Shown: positions 7,473 through 13,697 of the stretch, one piece after another
Numbering within the stretch: the stretch's first letter is position 1
Layout: each line of letters starts with the position of its first letter
Source: JABDNZ01 sp050049805
GTDB taxonomy: Bacteria; Gemmatimonadota; Gemmatimonadetes; Longimicrobiales; Gaopeijiaceae
Assembly: GCA_050049805.1 (NCBI GenBank)
Contig: JASFVN010000090.1
Span: forward strand, 1 to 14,397
DNA length: 14,397 nt
Reading direction: 5' to 3'
The notes under the pieces: generated by a model
Database searches by the model: none
The model's input: only the letters and a program-made list of their open reading frames with translations
Told to the model about the DNA's origin: nothing
Position numbers and translations under genes: made by a program

Positions 7473-7982
7473 CTACCACTTCGGAGTAGCGTTTCCGTCC
7501 TTGATTTCCCAGAAACCCAGGTCCCGGCCGGTTCGGAGTTTTGCCAGATAGAGAATCTGACCCGTGTGGGTGGAGAAGTGCTCTACGACGTGAAACAGCG
7601 CATCCAATACCGACACGTCCATCCCCTGTATCACCCGGCCCTCGAGAAGCTCTTTTGAGGAGAGACCGGACAGCACTCCCTCCGCGGCATGGAGGGCATC
7701 CTCCAGGTGGGCCAGTAGCTCCGAGGCGGAATACCCGCCGTCAGCGAGAAACTCGTCTTCCCGGTTCCTGATGTCGGTAGCACCGTCGATCCCGCTTACG
7801 ATCCATTGTCGGACGTTTCCGGCCAAGTGCAGAATCAGATTGCCGATGCTGTTGGAGGCCGGGTTGGGGCGCCACCAGATGTCCGCCTCGGTCAAGCCTT
7901 CCAGGGCGAGACGGATCTTCGGCAGATACTCCCCGGATAGATACTCCCGGGCGCGTTCGATGAAGGCGTCGCCGATCTGCAT
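7473..7982 (-). CDS. DinB-like (DUF1572-type) putative metal-dependent protein
   Basis: 169 residues of the four-helix DinB/YfiT superfamily, which includes thiol transferases such as bacillithiol or mycothiol S-transferases and many stress proteins of unknown activity. The metal-ligand pattern is complete: His52 in LILHLAGNVRQW, His135 and His139 in VEHFSTHTGQI. The family's usual WRPNPASNSIGNLI stretch is at about 37-50. ATG at 7982 comes two bases after the stop of the DUF2461 gene, with no strong ribosome site of its own, so translational coupling is likely. An open frame reaches 8126 but overlaps the upstream gene and shows no conserved sequence. It is the last gene of its unit. The substrate is not known. 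Confidence 0.9.
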   Translation of the reverse strand: MQIGDAFIERAREYLSGEYLPKIRLALEGLTEADIWWRPNPASNSIGNLILHLAGNVRQWIVSGIDGATDIRNREDEFLADGGYSASELLAHLEDALHAAEGVLSGLSSKELLEGRVIQGMDVSVLDALFHVVEHFSTHTGQILYLAKLRTGRDLGFWEIKDGNATPKW

Positions 7983-7984
7983 GG

Positions 7985-8713
7985 TCAGACGGGAAGGTCC
8001 AGGGCCTCGCAGAGGAAGGTGACGAGGGGCATCCCGGCCCGGCAGTAGGCCGCATACTCCGTGATGAAGGTGGGCGCGGTCACGGCCTTCTGGGTGATGC
8101 CGGCCATGGCAACGTAGTCCTTCCACATGAGATCCTCGATAAGAGGATGCTCAGGATCGAATCCCCTGGGGCAGCGAACCAATCGGTCTCCCGAAAGATG
8201 GAGGCGCTTCTTGAATCCGGCCCCGGAGACAGCCTTCTTCCACCCCATCGGATCGTCCACAATGGCTTCCCGAATCCGCCTCAGGGTCTTTCCGTCCGGG
8301 CGCCAGATGCCCAGGCCCACGAAGCATTGCTTCGGTTCCAGGTGAAGATAGAATCCCGGTGCATGGGCATCCCTACCCTCTTCGTGCCTGAACTGGATCC
8401 CCGTGTGGGTCTTGTACGGGCTCTTGTCTTTCGAAAAACGAATGTCCCGATGGATCCGGAAGAGGGACCCGCCGTTTGCCCTGGGGTCGGCCCGGAAATG
8501 GGGGCTCAACCTGGCCAAGTGGCTGGCAAAGTCCTGAATGAACTCCAGGGCGGGTCCTTTGACCTCCTCCTCATATCTCGACTTGTTTTCCTGAAACCAC
8601 GGCCGTTTGTTGTTCCTCTCCAGGTCCCTCAAAAAAGCGAACGTCTCGCTGGAGAAGTGTCCTCTTTCCGCCACCTTGATCCCTCCGCTTACCTGTTCTT
8701 TGGATCCAGCCAT
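7985..8713 (-). CDS. DUF2461 (TIGR02453) family protein
   Basis: 242 residues of a conserved bacterial/fungal family without known function. Recognised by FLRDLERNNKRPWFQENKSRYE near the N-terminus (about 27-48), IHRDIRFSKDKSPYKTHTG in the middle (about 87-105) and the FYLHLEPKQCFVGLGIWRPD strand pair (about 121-140). Length is as usual for the family and no key part is missing. The ATG at 8713 overlaps the preceding stop in TAATG, with CAGG just upstream, so translation is probably coupled to the GGDEF-like gene. No signal peptide or membrane helix, so it should be cytoplasmic. Confidence 0.92.
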   Translation of the reverse strand: MAGSKEQVSGGIKVAERGHFSSETFAFLRDLERNNKRPWFQENKSRYEEEVKGPALEFIQDFASHLARLSPHFRADPRANGGSLFRIHRDIRFSKDKSPYKTHTGIQFRHEEGRDAHAPGFYLHLEPKQCFVGLGIWRPDGKTLRRIREAIVDDPMGWKKAVSGAGFKKRLHLSGDRLVRCPRGFDPEHPLIEDLMWKDYVAMAGITQKAVTAPTFITEYAAYCRAGMPLVTFLCEALDLPV

Positions 8714-9219
8714 TACCTGCGAAGTTCCATCTGGTTTCGACCTCGGGCCTGGGCCACTCGAAGGGCCCCCTCAGCGGCCTCGAACAAATCCTGAGGTTCC
8801 CCCATGTCGCGATCGAAAGTGGCTCCACCGATGCTGAACCCCAGGCTGGAGCTTTCCCGGACCGGATCCAGGAGACCGTCGATCCTGTCGGCCACCAGGA
8901 CCGCACCAGCCATGTTGCAGTCGATAAGGCACACGGCGAACCGGCCTTCGCCGGCTCGAGCCAGGACGTCCGATTCACGAATGGTGGGAGCCATAGTCGC
9001 TCCGACGATACGAAGGGTCCGCTCTGCCTCCGGCCCCTCCGTGTTCTTCAGCCACTGATCCGCTCCGTCGATTTCCAGGATGAGAATGGAAAGGGGAAGC
9101 CCCCTTCGCCCCGTGGCAAAAAGGGTTTTCAGAACCAAATCGAAATGGAGGCGATTCGGCAGTCCGGTCTGCTGATCCGTGAGGGCCGGATGACCCTCGG
9201 CACCGCTGGTTTCAGGCAT
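8713..9219 (-). CDS. Degenerate GGDEF-domain protein
   Basis: 168 residues, essentially a single GGDEF domain. The opening DQQTGLPNRLHFD (about 15-27) is the family's standard start. Active diguanylate cyclases need GGDEF; here the matching residues are GEGRF (90-94). The metal-binding DxD is replaced by E49-I-D51, and the substrate-contact N-D pair after the KxxN helix is also altered. The RESD at 81-84 stands exactly where the c-di-GMP-binding I-site RxxD of cyclases lies. The protein is thus probably catalytically dead and may bind c-di-GMP or only partner proteins. No sensor domain or membrane helix is attached. GGAG about ten bases before the ATG supports the start. It lies 83 bases after the cation-efflux-like gene and overlaps the next gene by one base. 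Confidence 0.88.
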   Translation of the reverse strand: MPETSGAEGHPALTDQQTGLPNRLHFDLVLKTLFATGRRGLPLSILILEIDGADQWLKNTEGPEAERTLRIVGATMAPTIRESDVLARAGEGRFAVCLIDCNMAGAVLVADRIDGLLDPVRESSSLGFSIGGATFDRDMGEPQDLFEAAEGALRVAQARGRNQMELRR

Positions 9220-9302
9220 GACCTACATCTCCTGCCAGGATTGGAAGGGAAGGCCCAAAAACAACCTTCCACACCTCCATGCCTTTCGCCAGACTCCACT
9301 GC

Positions 9303-9923
9303 CTACGCCAGGGGGAGATCGACTCGACAATCGGAACATTCCTCCCCCTTCAGCGCGAGAATTCCCTCCCTTCCAATGATCGGCACCATGGCCAGGGCCG
9401 CCACAGGATCGGCCCACCACCAGCCCCATAGAGCGTTCAAAGCCAGCCCCACGAGGAGAATGGCAGAAAGGAAAGCGCACAGGTCGGTCTGACGGGAATC
9501 TGCCTCCAGCGCCTTGCTACCCAAGCCAAGCGCCACTTTCCTCTTGGCCCGAGCCAGAAGGGGCATGACCAACAGGGAAACGGCAGCCAACCCGATCCCG
9601 ACGAGGCTTCGGTCCGGCCCTTCCCCGGCCAACAGGGAGCCTGAACTCTCCCAGGCCACCCAAGCCGCCAGGAGGAGGAAGGATATCCCCACCAAACGTA
9701 GAGCCGTGGCCTCGCGTCTCTCCCCGGAGTCGGGTCCGGCCAGCCTCCAGAGCAGTACTGCACCAGAAGTGCTCTCGATGAGAGAGTCGATTCCGAAGCC
9801 GATCAACGCCGTGCTGCCGGCGGCTAGTCCGCTCCCGACCGCCACCACGGCCTCCACCAGATTCCAGCCGAGGGTCAGGTACTCGAGGCGGCGCCCTCGG
9901 GCAAGGAGACTACCTCGACTCAA
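9303..9923 (-). CDS. Cation-efflux (CDF)-like membrane protein
   Basis: About 206 residues with predicted helices near 18-36, 38-60, 76-94, 108-124, 148-168 and 170-186, the six-helix core of the cation diffusion facilitator fold, without the usual C-terminal cytoplasmic domain. The TM2 motif reads GFGIDSLIEST (Asp46, Glu50) and the TM5 motif EADSRQTD (Asp147); the His found four residues before the TM5 Asp in classic zinc exporters is Ser here. This variant subfamily is usually annotated only as 'cation transporter'. The C-terminus carries a Cys pair (ECSDC). The start is uncertain: a TTG at 9923 overlaps the msrA stop (TTGA) and has GGCAGG before it; the only upstream ATG (10001) would put 82 bases inside msrA. 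Transported ion unknown. Confidence 0.82.
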   Translation of the reverse strand: MSRGSLLARGRRLEYLTLGWNLVEAVVAVGSGLAAGSTALIGFGIDSLIESTSGAVLLWRLAGPDSGERREATALRLVGISFLLLAAWVAWESSGSLLAGEGPDRSLVGIGLAAVSLLVMPLLARAKRKVALGLGSKALEADSRQTDLCAFLSAILLVGLALNALWGWWWADPVAALAMVPIIGREGILALKGEECSDCRVDLPLA

Positions 9924-10462
9924 GAGCCTGCCTGGTTCTTCAATTTGTGGGAAAACCGGTTCCTGAACTTCGTCACTTTGGGATCGATGACGACTCGGCA
10001 ATAAGGCTGCTCAGGGTTACGGCGAAAATAGTCGTCATGATAACCCTCCGCCGGAAAGAACTCTTCAAAGGCCACCACTTCGGTGACGATGGGTCCGTCC
10101 CAGAGCCCCTGGGGCTCCAGCTCGCGGATGAGTCCGATGGCGGTTCCCCTCTGCTCCCGGGTGTGGTAAAGGATGATGGAGCGGTACTGAGGCCCCACGT
10201 CCGCACCCTGCCGGTTGGGGGTGGTGGGATCGTGGATGGAGAAAAAGACCTCCAGGACTTCACGAAAGGAGGTGACGTCGGGATCGAATCGGACCTGAAC
10301 CACTTCGGCGTGACCAGTGGTCCCCCTGCAAACCTCCTCGTAATCGGGGTCGGGAGTGTTCCCCCCGGCGTACCCCGACTTCACCTGGTGGACCCCCTCC
10401 AGATTCTGAAAGACTGCCTCCAGGCACCAGAAGCACCCGCCGCCGATGGTGGCGACTTCCAT
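9920..10462 (-). CDS. msrA: Peptide-methionine (S)-S-oxide reductase MsrA
   Basis: 180 residues. MsrA reduces the S-form of methionine sulfoxide in proteins and free methionine, normally with thioredoxin, and repairs oxidative damage in the cytoplasm. The active site GCFWC is at 9-13 (nucleophile Cys10); the family regions YAGG (31-34), GHAEVVQV (50-57), FFSIHDPT (73-80), QYRSII (92-97) and AEGYHDDY (138-145) all follow in order. The C-terminal tail with a double Cys found in some MsrA proteins is absent; Cys13, Cys45 and Cys155 are candidates for the resolving role. ATG at 10462 has AAGGAGG seven bases upstream; an ATG at 10468 directly abuts that ribosome site and is less likely. It overlaps the cation-efflux-like gene by four bases. 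Confidence 0.96.
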   Translation of the reverse strand: MEVATIGGGCFWCLEAVFQNLEGVHQVKSGYAGGNTPDPDYEEVCRGTTGHAEVVQVRFDPDVTSFREVLEVFFSIHDPTTPNRQGADVGPQYRSIILYHTREQRGTAIGLIRELEPQGLWDGPIVTEVVAFEEFFPAEGYHDDYFRRNPEQPYCRVVIDPKVTKFRNRFSHKLKNQAGS

Positions 10463-10560
10463 CCTCATACCTCCTTGTTCGGGAATACCGGACCAGGAAC
10501 CGAGCCGACGTACTGGCCAGGTTCTAGTACCTACTCCGGATCGGGAAGTTCAGCTCGGGC

Positions 10561-10974
10561 TCAAATCCCCAGCGCCACGGCCGCTCGTTCGTACTCTTCC
10601 GGCCGTACGTAGATCAGGTATCCGAAAGTGCCGCGACCGTCGGTGACGCCGCTGGAGGCGTAGATGTTCACGTCGGCCTTGAAGAGATCCTCATGGATCC
10701 GGGCCAAGGTACCCAGCTTGTCGTCACCCTGGACCAGGAAAGCCGGATGGGGCCCTTCCAACCTCATCCCCGCTCGCTGAGCAGCGGACTCCAGCATTCC
10801 CGAATCTTCCGGGAACAGGGTGAGCTGCGTGGAACTCGGCCCCACTGGGACGGCTGTGAAAGCCACCAGATTGAGTCCTAGCTCGGCGAGTTGGGCCAGA
10901 AGCTTGTACCCTTCGCCGGGCCGATCCCGAATGGTGGTGTTGAAGTAGTCTACCCTCCGAATCACATCGGGCAT
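10561..10974 (-). CDS. Tandem ACT-domain protein
   Basis: 137 residues that fit two ACT domains back to back: about 8-70 (YFNTTIRDRPGEGYKLLAQL, then LNLVAFTAVPV) and about 76-135 (AFLVQGDDKLGTLARIHEDL, then NIYASSGVTDGRGTFGYLIY). ACT domains bind small ligands, mostly amino acids; free-standing double-ACT proteins are common and usually of unknown role. No enzymatic domain is attached. The ATG has GGGAGGGG upstream. Its stop is 98 bases from msrA on the same strand, so it may or may not share the transcript. Nothing in the sequence tells which ligand is bound. Confidence 0.85.
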   Translation of the reverse strand: MPDVIRRVDYFNTTIRDRPGEGYKLLAQLAELGLNLVAFTAVPVGPSSTQLTLFPEDSGMLESAAQRAGMRLEGPHPAFLVQGDDKLGTLARIHEDLFKADVNIYASSGVTDGRGTFGYLIYVRPEEYERAAVALGI

Positions 10975-11065
10975 CGCACCCCTCCCTTTTCCATCTTGTG
11001 GGGAATTCCTATCCGTAGAATTGGGCAGAGAAGGCCGCTGCGCCAGGGGCCCGTCGTGGCATGAT

Positions 11066-11098
11066 ACAAAGACCCCGGGCCCGCCCTGGGACCCGGGG
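11066..11098 (-). terminator. Intrinsic terminator after the double-HTH gene
   Basis: Read on the minus strand, a perfect 7-bp stem of CCCCGGG with its complement (11092-11098 with 11073-11079) extends through a further CCC/GGG pairing past a one-base bulge, giving about ten base pairs, and is followed at once by TCTTTGT (11072-11066). It lies 66 bases downstream of the stop of the double-HTH gene and so would isolate it from the ACT-domain gene. The stem is strong but the T tract is short and interrupted. Confidence 0.65.
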
Positions 11099-11163
11099 GG
11101 AAAGCCACGGGAAGCCGACCGAGGACTCCCTCCAGCCCCGGGGTGGGGCCAAAGGGGCAGATC

Positions 11164-11583
11164 TCAGCCTTCTCGAGCTTCCCTGTTACTCCGTTGATTT
11201 GGATGGTCCAGGTGCTTCCAGGTATCGCCCCTCCGGAGTTGCTGGATCGCGGAAGGAGAAACGTCGAGCTCTCGGGCCCAGTAAGCCGCTGAATGCTTCC
11301 ACCGATTCCTCTGGGCGTCCCAATCCTCCAGCACCATCAGAGCTTCTTCCTTCTTCATGCCGGCATGAGGGGACTTCTCTCCCTGCAACCAAACGTTCCG
11401 CCCCTGCCAGCGCCCGGACTTTTGGATGGGTCCAGGCAACTTGGCACCGGTGTTTCCAAGGCAGTAGTGCCTGATCTGATTGACGGTGAAGTCCGGGAAT
11501 TTCCGAGCGATCTCTGCGTAGGTGTACCCTTCCTGCGCCAAGTCCCTCCAGATGATTACGATTGCGCCAGTTGGTTTTGCCAT
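11164..11583 (-). CDS. Small double helix-turn-helix DNA-binding protein, possibly phage-derived
   Basis: 139 residues from the ATG at 11583. Residues about 19-44 (GYTYAEIARKFPDFTVNQIRHY) read as a first HTH; about 70-125 (GEKSPHAGMKKEEAL, then ARELDVSPSAIQQLRRGDTWKHL) resemble the C-terminal HTH of phage HNH/homing endonucleases, where 'GVS..TI..I..G.TWKHV' is common. No HNH nuclease residues are visible, so it is either a regulator or the DNA-binding remnant of such a protein. It has no partner gene; its own promoter (11699-11727) and terminator (11066-11098) frame it. The ribosome site is weak (GGGGAG 17 bases upstream). A GTG at 11652 would add 23 residues of unconvincing sequence. Function is not known. 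Confidence 0.65.
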   Translation of the reverse strand: MAKPTGAIVIIWRDLAQEGYTYAEIARKFPDFTVNQIRHYCLGNTGAKLPGPIQKSGRWQGRNVWLQGEKSPHAGMKKEEALMVLEDWDAQRNRWKHSAAYWARELDVSPSAIQQLRRGDTWKHLDHPNQRSNREAREG

Positions 11584-11698
11584 GTCGTGCTGTCCTACTC
11601 CCCTCTGGTGGTTCCAGCCGTGTTGCGGTTCTGATCTCCCGCTCTGTTCCACGACTCTGTGTTACGGCCCTGTGGCTGAACGGTGACTCCGATAGAAG

Positions 11699-11727
11699 AG
11701 CATATCAAAACTTCCTACCCCTCTCAA
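11699..11727 (-). promoter_or_regulatory. Predicted sigma-70 promoter of the double-HTH gene
   Basis: On the minus strand TTGAGA (11727-11722; five of six matches to TTGACA) is followed after exactly 17 bases by TATGCT (11704-11699; four of six to TATAAT). Transcription would begin near 11692 and leave about 109 bases of leader before the ATG at 11583. It lies in the least GC-rich part of this intergenic region. The 286-base space 11584-11869 holds no convincing gene; besides this promoter I see a near-palindrome TTTGTTAAGCAAA at 11753-11765 just upstream of the -35, possibly a regulator site. Confidence 0.5.
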
Positions 11728-11826
11728 CAGATGACACGCACACTCGTCCATTTGTTAAGCAAATACGCCACTTTCCAAAAATGTTTCCCGACTTCTGTCG
11801 CCAACGGGTCCTCGACCACAGAACAA

Positions 11827-11841
11827 CCTTCGGGGAGAAGG
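11827..11841 (-). terminator. Weak hairpin after the DUF3052 fusion gene
   Basis: On the minus strand CCTTC-TCCCC-GAAGG forms a 5-bp stem with a 5-base loop, followed by TTGTTCT. It is 29 bases past the stop at 11870 and may end the menH-to-DUF3052 transcript. The stem is short, so this is a tentative call. Confidence 0.3.
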
Positions 11842-11869
11842 GAAGAAAACACGACCCCGGGGGAGGCGT

Positions 11870-12664
11870 CTAAGCGGTGTCCGCCGGCTTCTTTCGGACA
11901 GCGAACTTCAACCCCGACCAGGTCTGATCCAGGGCGGCGATCTTGTAATCCACCAATCCCCTGTCCAAACCTACCCGGCGCACCACCGCCTGCTGGAGAT
12001 CGGTGGAAATACCGGATCTCTTTTTCGGCCAGATGATCCACATCCCCGGATCGCCGACCCTGCTGGCCCACTTCTCGATGCCCCTCTCCAACTCCCTCCG
12101 GGAACGGACGAACCAGAGAATCAGGTCCACGCTCTCGCTGTACCGCCGGACCAGGGCGACTCCCTCGGGGAGCGGTTCCAGAGAGGCCTCAAACCCCTCC
12201 GGTGCCCTGGCCAGGAGGACACGAAAGAAGGGTTTTATTCCCAACTTCCTGGGAAGCGGCGTCCCCGAATAGCCCGCCAGCATGGAATCGGGAACCACCG
12301 GGTCGGTTGGGGGACCGCTCCATACACGTTCGAGTGCCTCCCCCACGTTTTTCCATTCCGTGAAGAGGGCATCAGGAAGGACTCTCTGAACCGATGACAC
12401 CTTGTCCTTCGAGCCTCCTGCGAAAACCAGCGGAATTCCTCGCGTCGAGGCCCGAACACGAACGGCCACCCCCAGGTCACGACCCTGGGCCGGGCTCCTG
12501 GACAGGTCGATGACTACGGCCTCCGGAGGATCGTCCGCCAACTTCCGGAGTTGTCGGCCGGGATCCATAACATCGAAGCGCACCCGGTAGCCCAGGCCGA
12601 CCAGATCTTCTTTTCGGGCCAGTCCTTCCTCGGCCTTCCATGAAACCAGCCTGATACTCCTCAC
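11870..12664 (-). CDS. Pseudo-receiver domain fused to DUF3052 domain
   Basis: 264 residues in two parts. Residues about 3-115 look like a CheY-type receiver: strand VVIDLS with Asp53 at the phospho-acceptor position, PLVFAGG as strand 4, and a VGEALERV helix at the end; the N-terminal acidic pair and the strand-5 Lys are not evident, so phosphorylation is doubtful. Residues about 127-258 match DUF3052, usually a free-standing protein: LAGYSGTPLPRKLGIKP at its start, LPEGVA and DLILWFVRSRRELER in the middle, and MWIIWPKKRSG plus LDQTWSGLKFAVRK at the end. The GTG start at 12664 overlaps the stop of the 105-residue gene (GTGA); the open frame extends upstream into that gene. No membrane or export signal. 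Function is unknown. Confidence 0.85.
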   Translation of the reverse strand: MRSIRLVSWKAEEGLARKEDLVGLGYRVRFDVMDPGRQLRKLADDPPEAVVIDLSRSPAQGRDLGVAVRVRASTRGIPLVFAGGSKDKVSSVQRVLPDALFTEWKNVGEALERVWSGPPTDPVVPDSMLAGYSGTPLPRKLGIKPFFRVLLARAPEGFEASLEPLPEGVALVRRYSESVDLILWFVRSRRELERGIEKWASRVGDPGMWIIWPKKRSGISTDLQQAVVRRVGLDRGLVDYKIAALDQTWSGLKFAVRKKPADTA

Positions 12665-12978
12665 CGGTCCGTGCTTCCGAAGTAGTCCACCTTCACCCCA
12701 CATCCGTCCCACATGCGCTCATACTCCTCCATCCGCTTCTCGACGAAGGACCGGGCCGCAGCTTCATCGCCGAGGAGCCGGGCGACGCGCGCGTCCCGTG
12801 AGGGCGCCTCCACGGCCATCAAATCCTCCCCCGACCTGACGATCAACAGCTCGCCGGCCAACTGGGTCTCATGTCGCTCCGCCACCGGAAAGTGGGGAGC
12901 AAAGTCCTCCCACTCCTCCGCCGCAAGGGGCACAGTGCCCCCGTCGCTCAGACGAGCCCTGAATTCCCCGAGGGTCAC
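12661..12978 (-). CDS. Hypothetical 105-residue protein
   Basis: Starts with GTG at 12978, overlapping the racemase stop in GTGA, with GGAG six bases upstream, and ends overlapping the next GTG start in the same way. The protein is acidic and probably cytoplasmic: a strand-rich first half (TVPLAAEEWEDFAPHFPVAE, LLIVRSGEDLMAVEAP) and a charged helix near the end (EKRMEEYERMWDGCG). No known motif is recognised. Its fixed place between two real genes, the coupled start and the ribosome site make it a genuine gene. It may act with the pseudo-receiver/DUF3052 protein that follows, which is inference from position only. Confidence 0.8.
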   Translation of the reverse strand: MTLGEFRARLSDGGTVPLAAEEWEDFAPHFPVAERHETQLAGELLIVRSGEDLMAVEAPSRDARVARLLGDEAAARSFVEKRMEEYERMWDGCGVKVDYFGSTDR

Positions 12979-13697
12979 CGGGACTCCTGACTCGAGTTGC
13001 CTTCCCCCGAGAGAGCCAGAGAGACAGCGGCCTCGGCGTGGACGACGGCGGTATCGAAGAGAGGGACGGGAACATGGTCCTGCTTGATGAGGAGGCCGAT
13101 CTCCGTACAACCCAGGATCACCCCCTCAGCCCCCGAGTCGGCCAGCCCCTGGGTGATTCTCACGAACTCCTCCCGCGACCCCGAGCGGATCTCTCCGAGG
13201 ACCAACTCCTCGTAAATGACTCTGTGGACCAAGGCTCGGTCCTCCTCGGAAGGGATCTTGACCCGGAGACCATGGTTTTCTTCCAGCCTCCCACGATAAA
13301 AAGGCTCCTCCATGGTAAAACGGGTTCCGAGGAGACCCACACAGCCCATTCCCGACTCCCTGATCCGATCCGCCGTAGCGTCGGCGATGTGAAGGAGCGG
13401 AATGGAGATCCGGTCTTCAATGGCCGGAGCCACCAGGTGCATGGTGTTGGTGCAAAGAACCAGGAAGTCGGCCCCTGCGTCCTGGACGATCCGGGCATCC
13501 CGGGCCAGAAGCTCTCCCAGCCTTTCCCACTCGCCCTGGTGTTGGAGGACTTCGATTTCGTGAAAATCGACGCTGAGCAGGATGATCCGGGCCGAATGAA
13601 GTCCCCCGAGGTGGCGGCCTATCTCACGGTTCAGGATCTGGTAGTAAGGAACGGTGGACTCCCAGCTCATTCCTCCCAAAAGACCGATGGTATTCAT
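12975..13697 (-). CDS. Aspartate/glutamate racemase family protein
   Basis: 240 residues of the cofactor-independent Asp/Glu/hydantoin racemase family, which swaps L- and D- forms of acidic amino acids using two cysteines. Both are present: Cys82 in LCTNTMH and Cys197 in LGCTEIGLL. The N-terminal IGLLGGMSWEST (4-15) and the LLGTRFTMEEPFY segment (122-134) are typical of the aspartate racemase (RacD/YgeA) subgroup. The ATG at 13697 overlaps the stop of the menH-like gene (ATGA). An open frame continues upstream to 14270 but only through the other gene in a different frame. D-aspartate or D-glutamate for cell-wall peptide is the usual use; the true substrate cannot be read from sequence. Confidence 0.92.
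   Translation of the reverse strand: MNTIGLLGGMSWESTVPYYQILNREIGRHLGGLHSARIILLSVDFHEIEVLQHQGEWERLGELLARDARIVQDAGADFLVLCTNTMHLVAPAIEDRISIPLLHIADATADRIRESGMGCVGLLGTRFTMEEPFYRGRLEENHGLRVKIPSEEDRALVHRVIYEELVLGEIRSGSREEFVRITQGLADSGAEGVILGCTEIGLLIKQDHVPVPLFDTAVVHAEAAVSLALSGEGNSSQESR

Noticed and set aside
9248..9270. Hairpin GGAAGG/CCTTCC between the cation-efflux-like and GGDEF-like genes
   Set aside because: Six base pairs with an 11-base loop and no T tract on either strand; not enough to call a terminator.
11061..11474. Plus-strand open frame of 137 residues
   Set aside because: It starts inside the terminator hairpin region and runs antisense to the double-HTH gene; the protein is low in hydrophobic core pattern.
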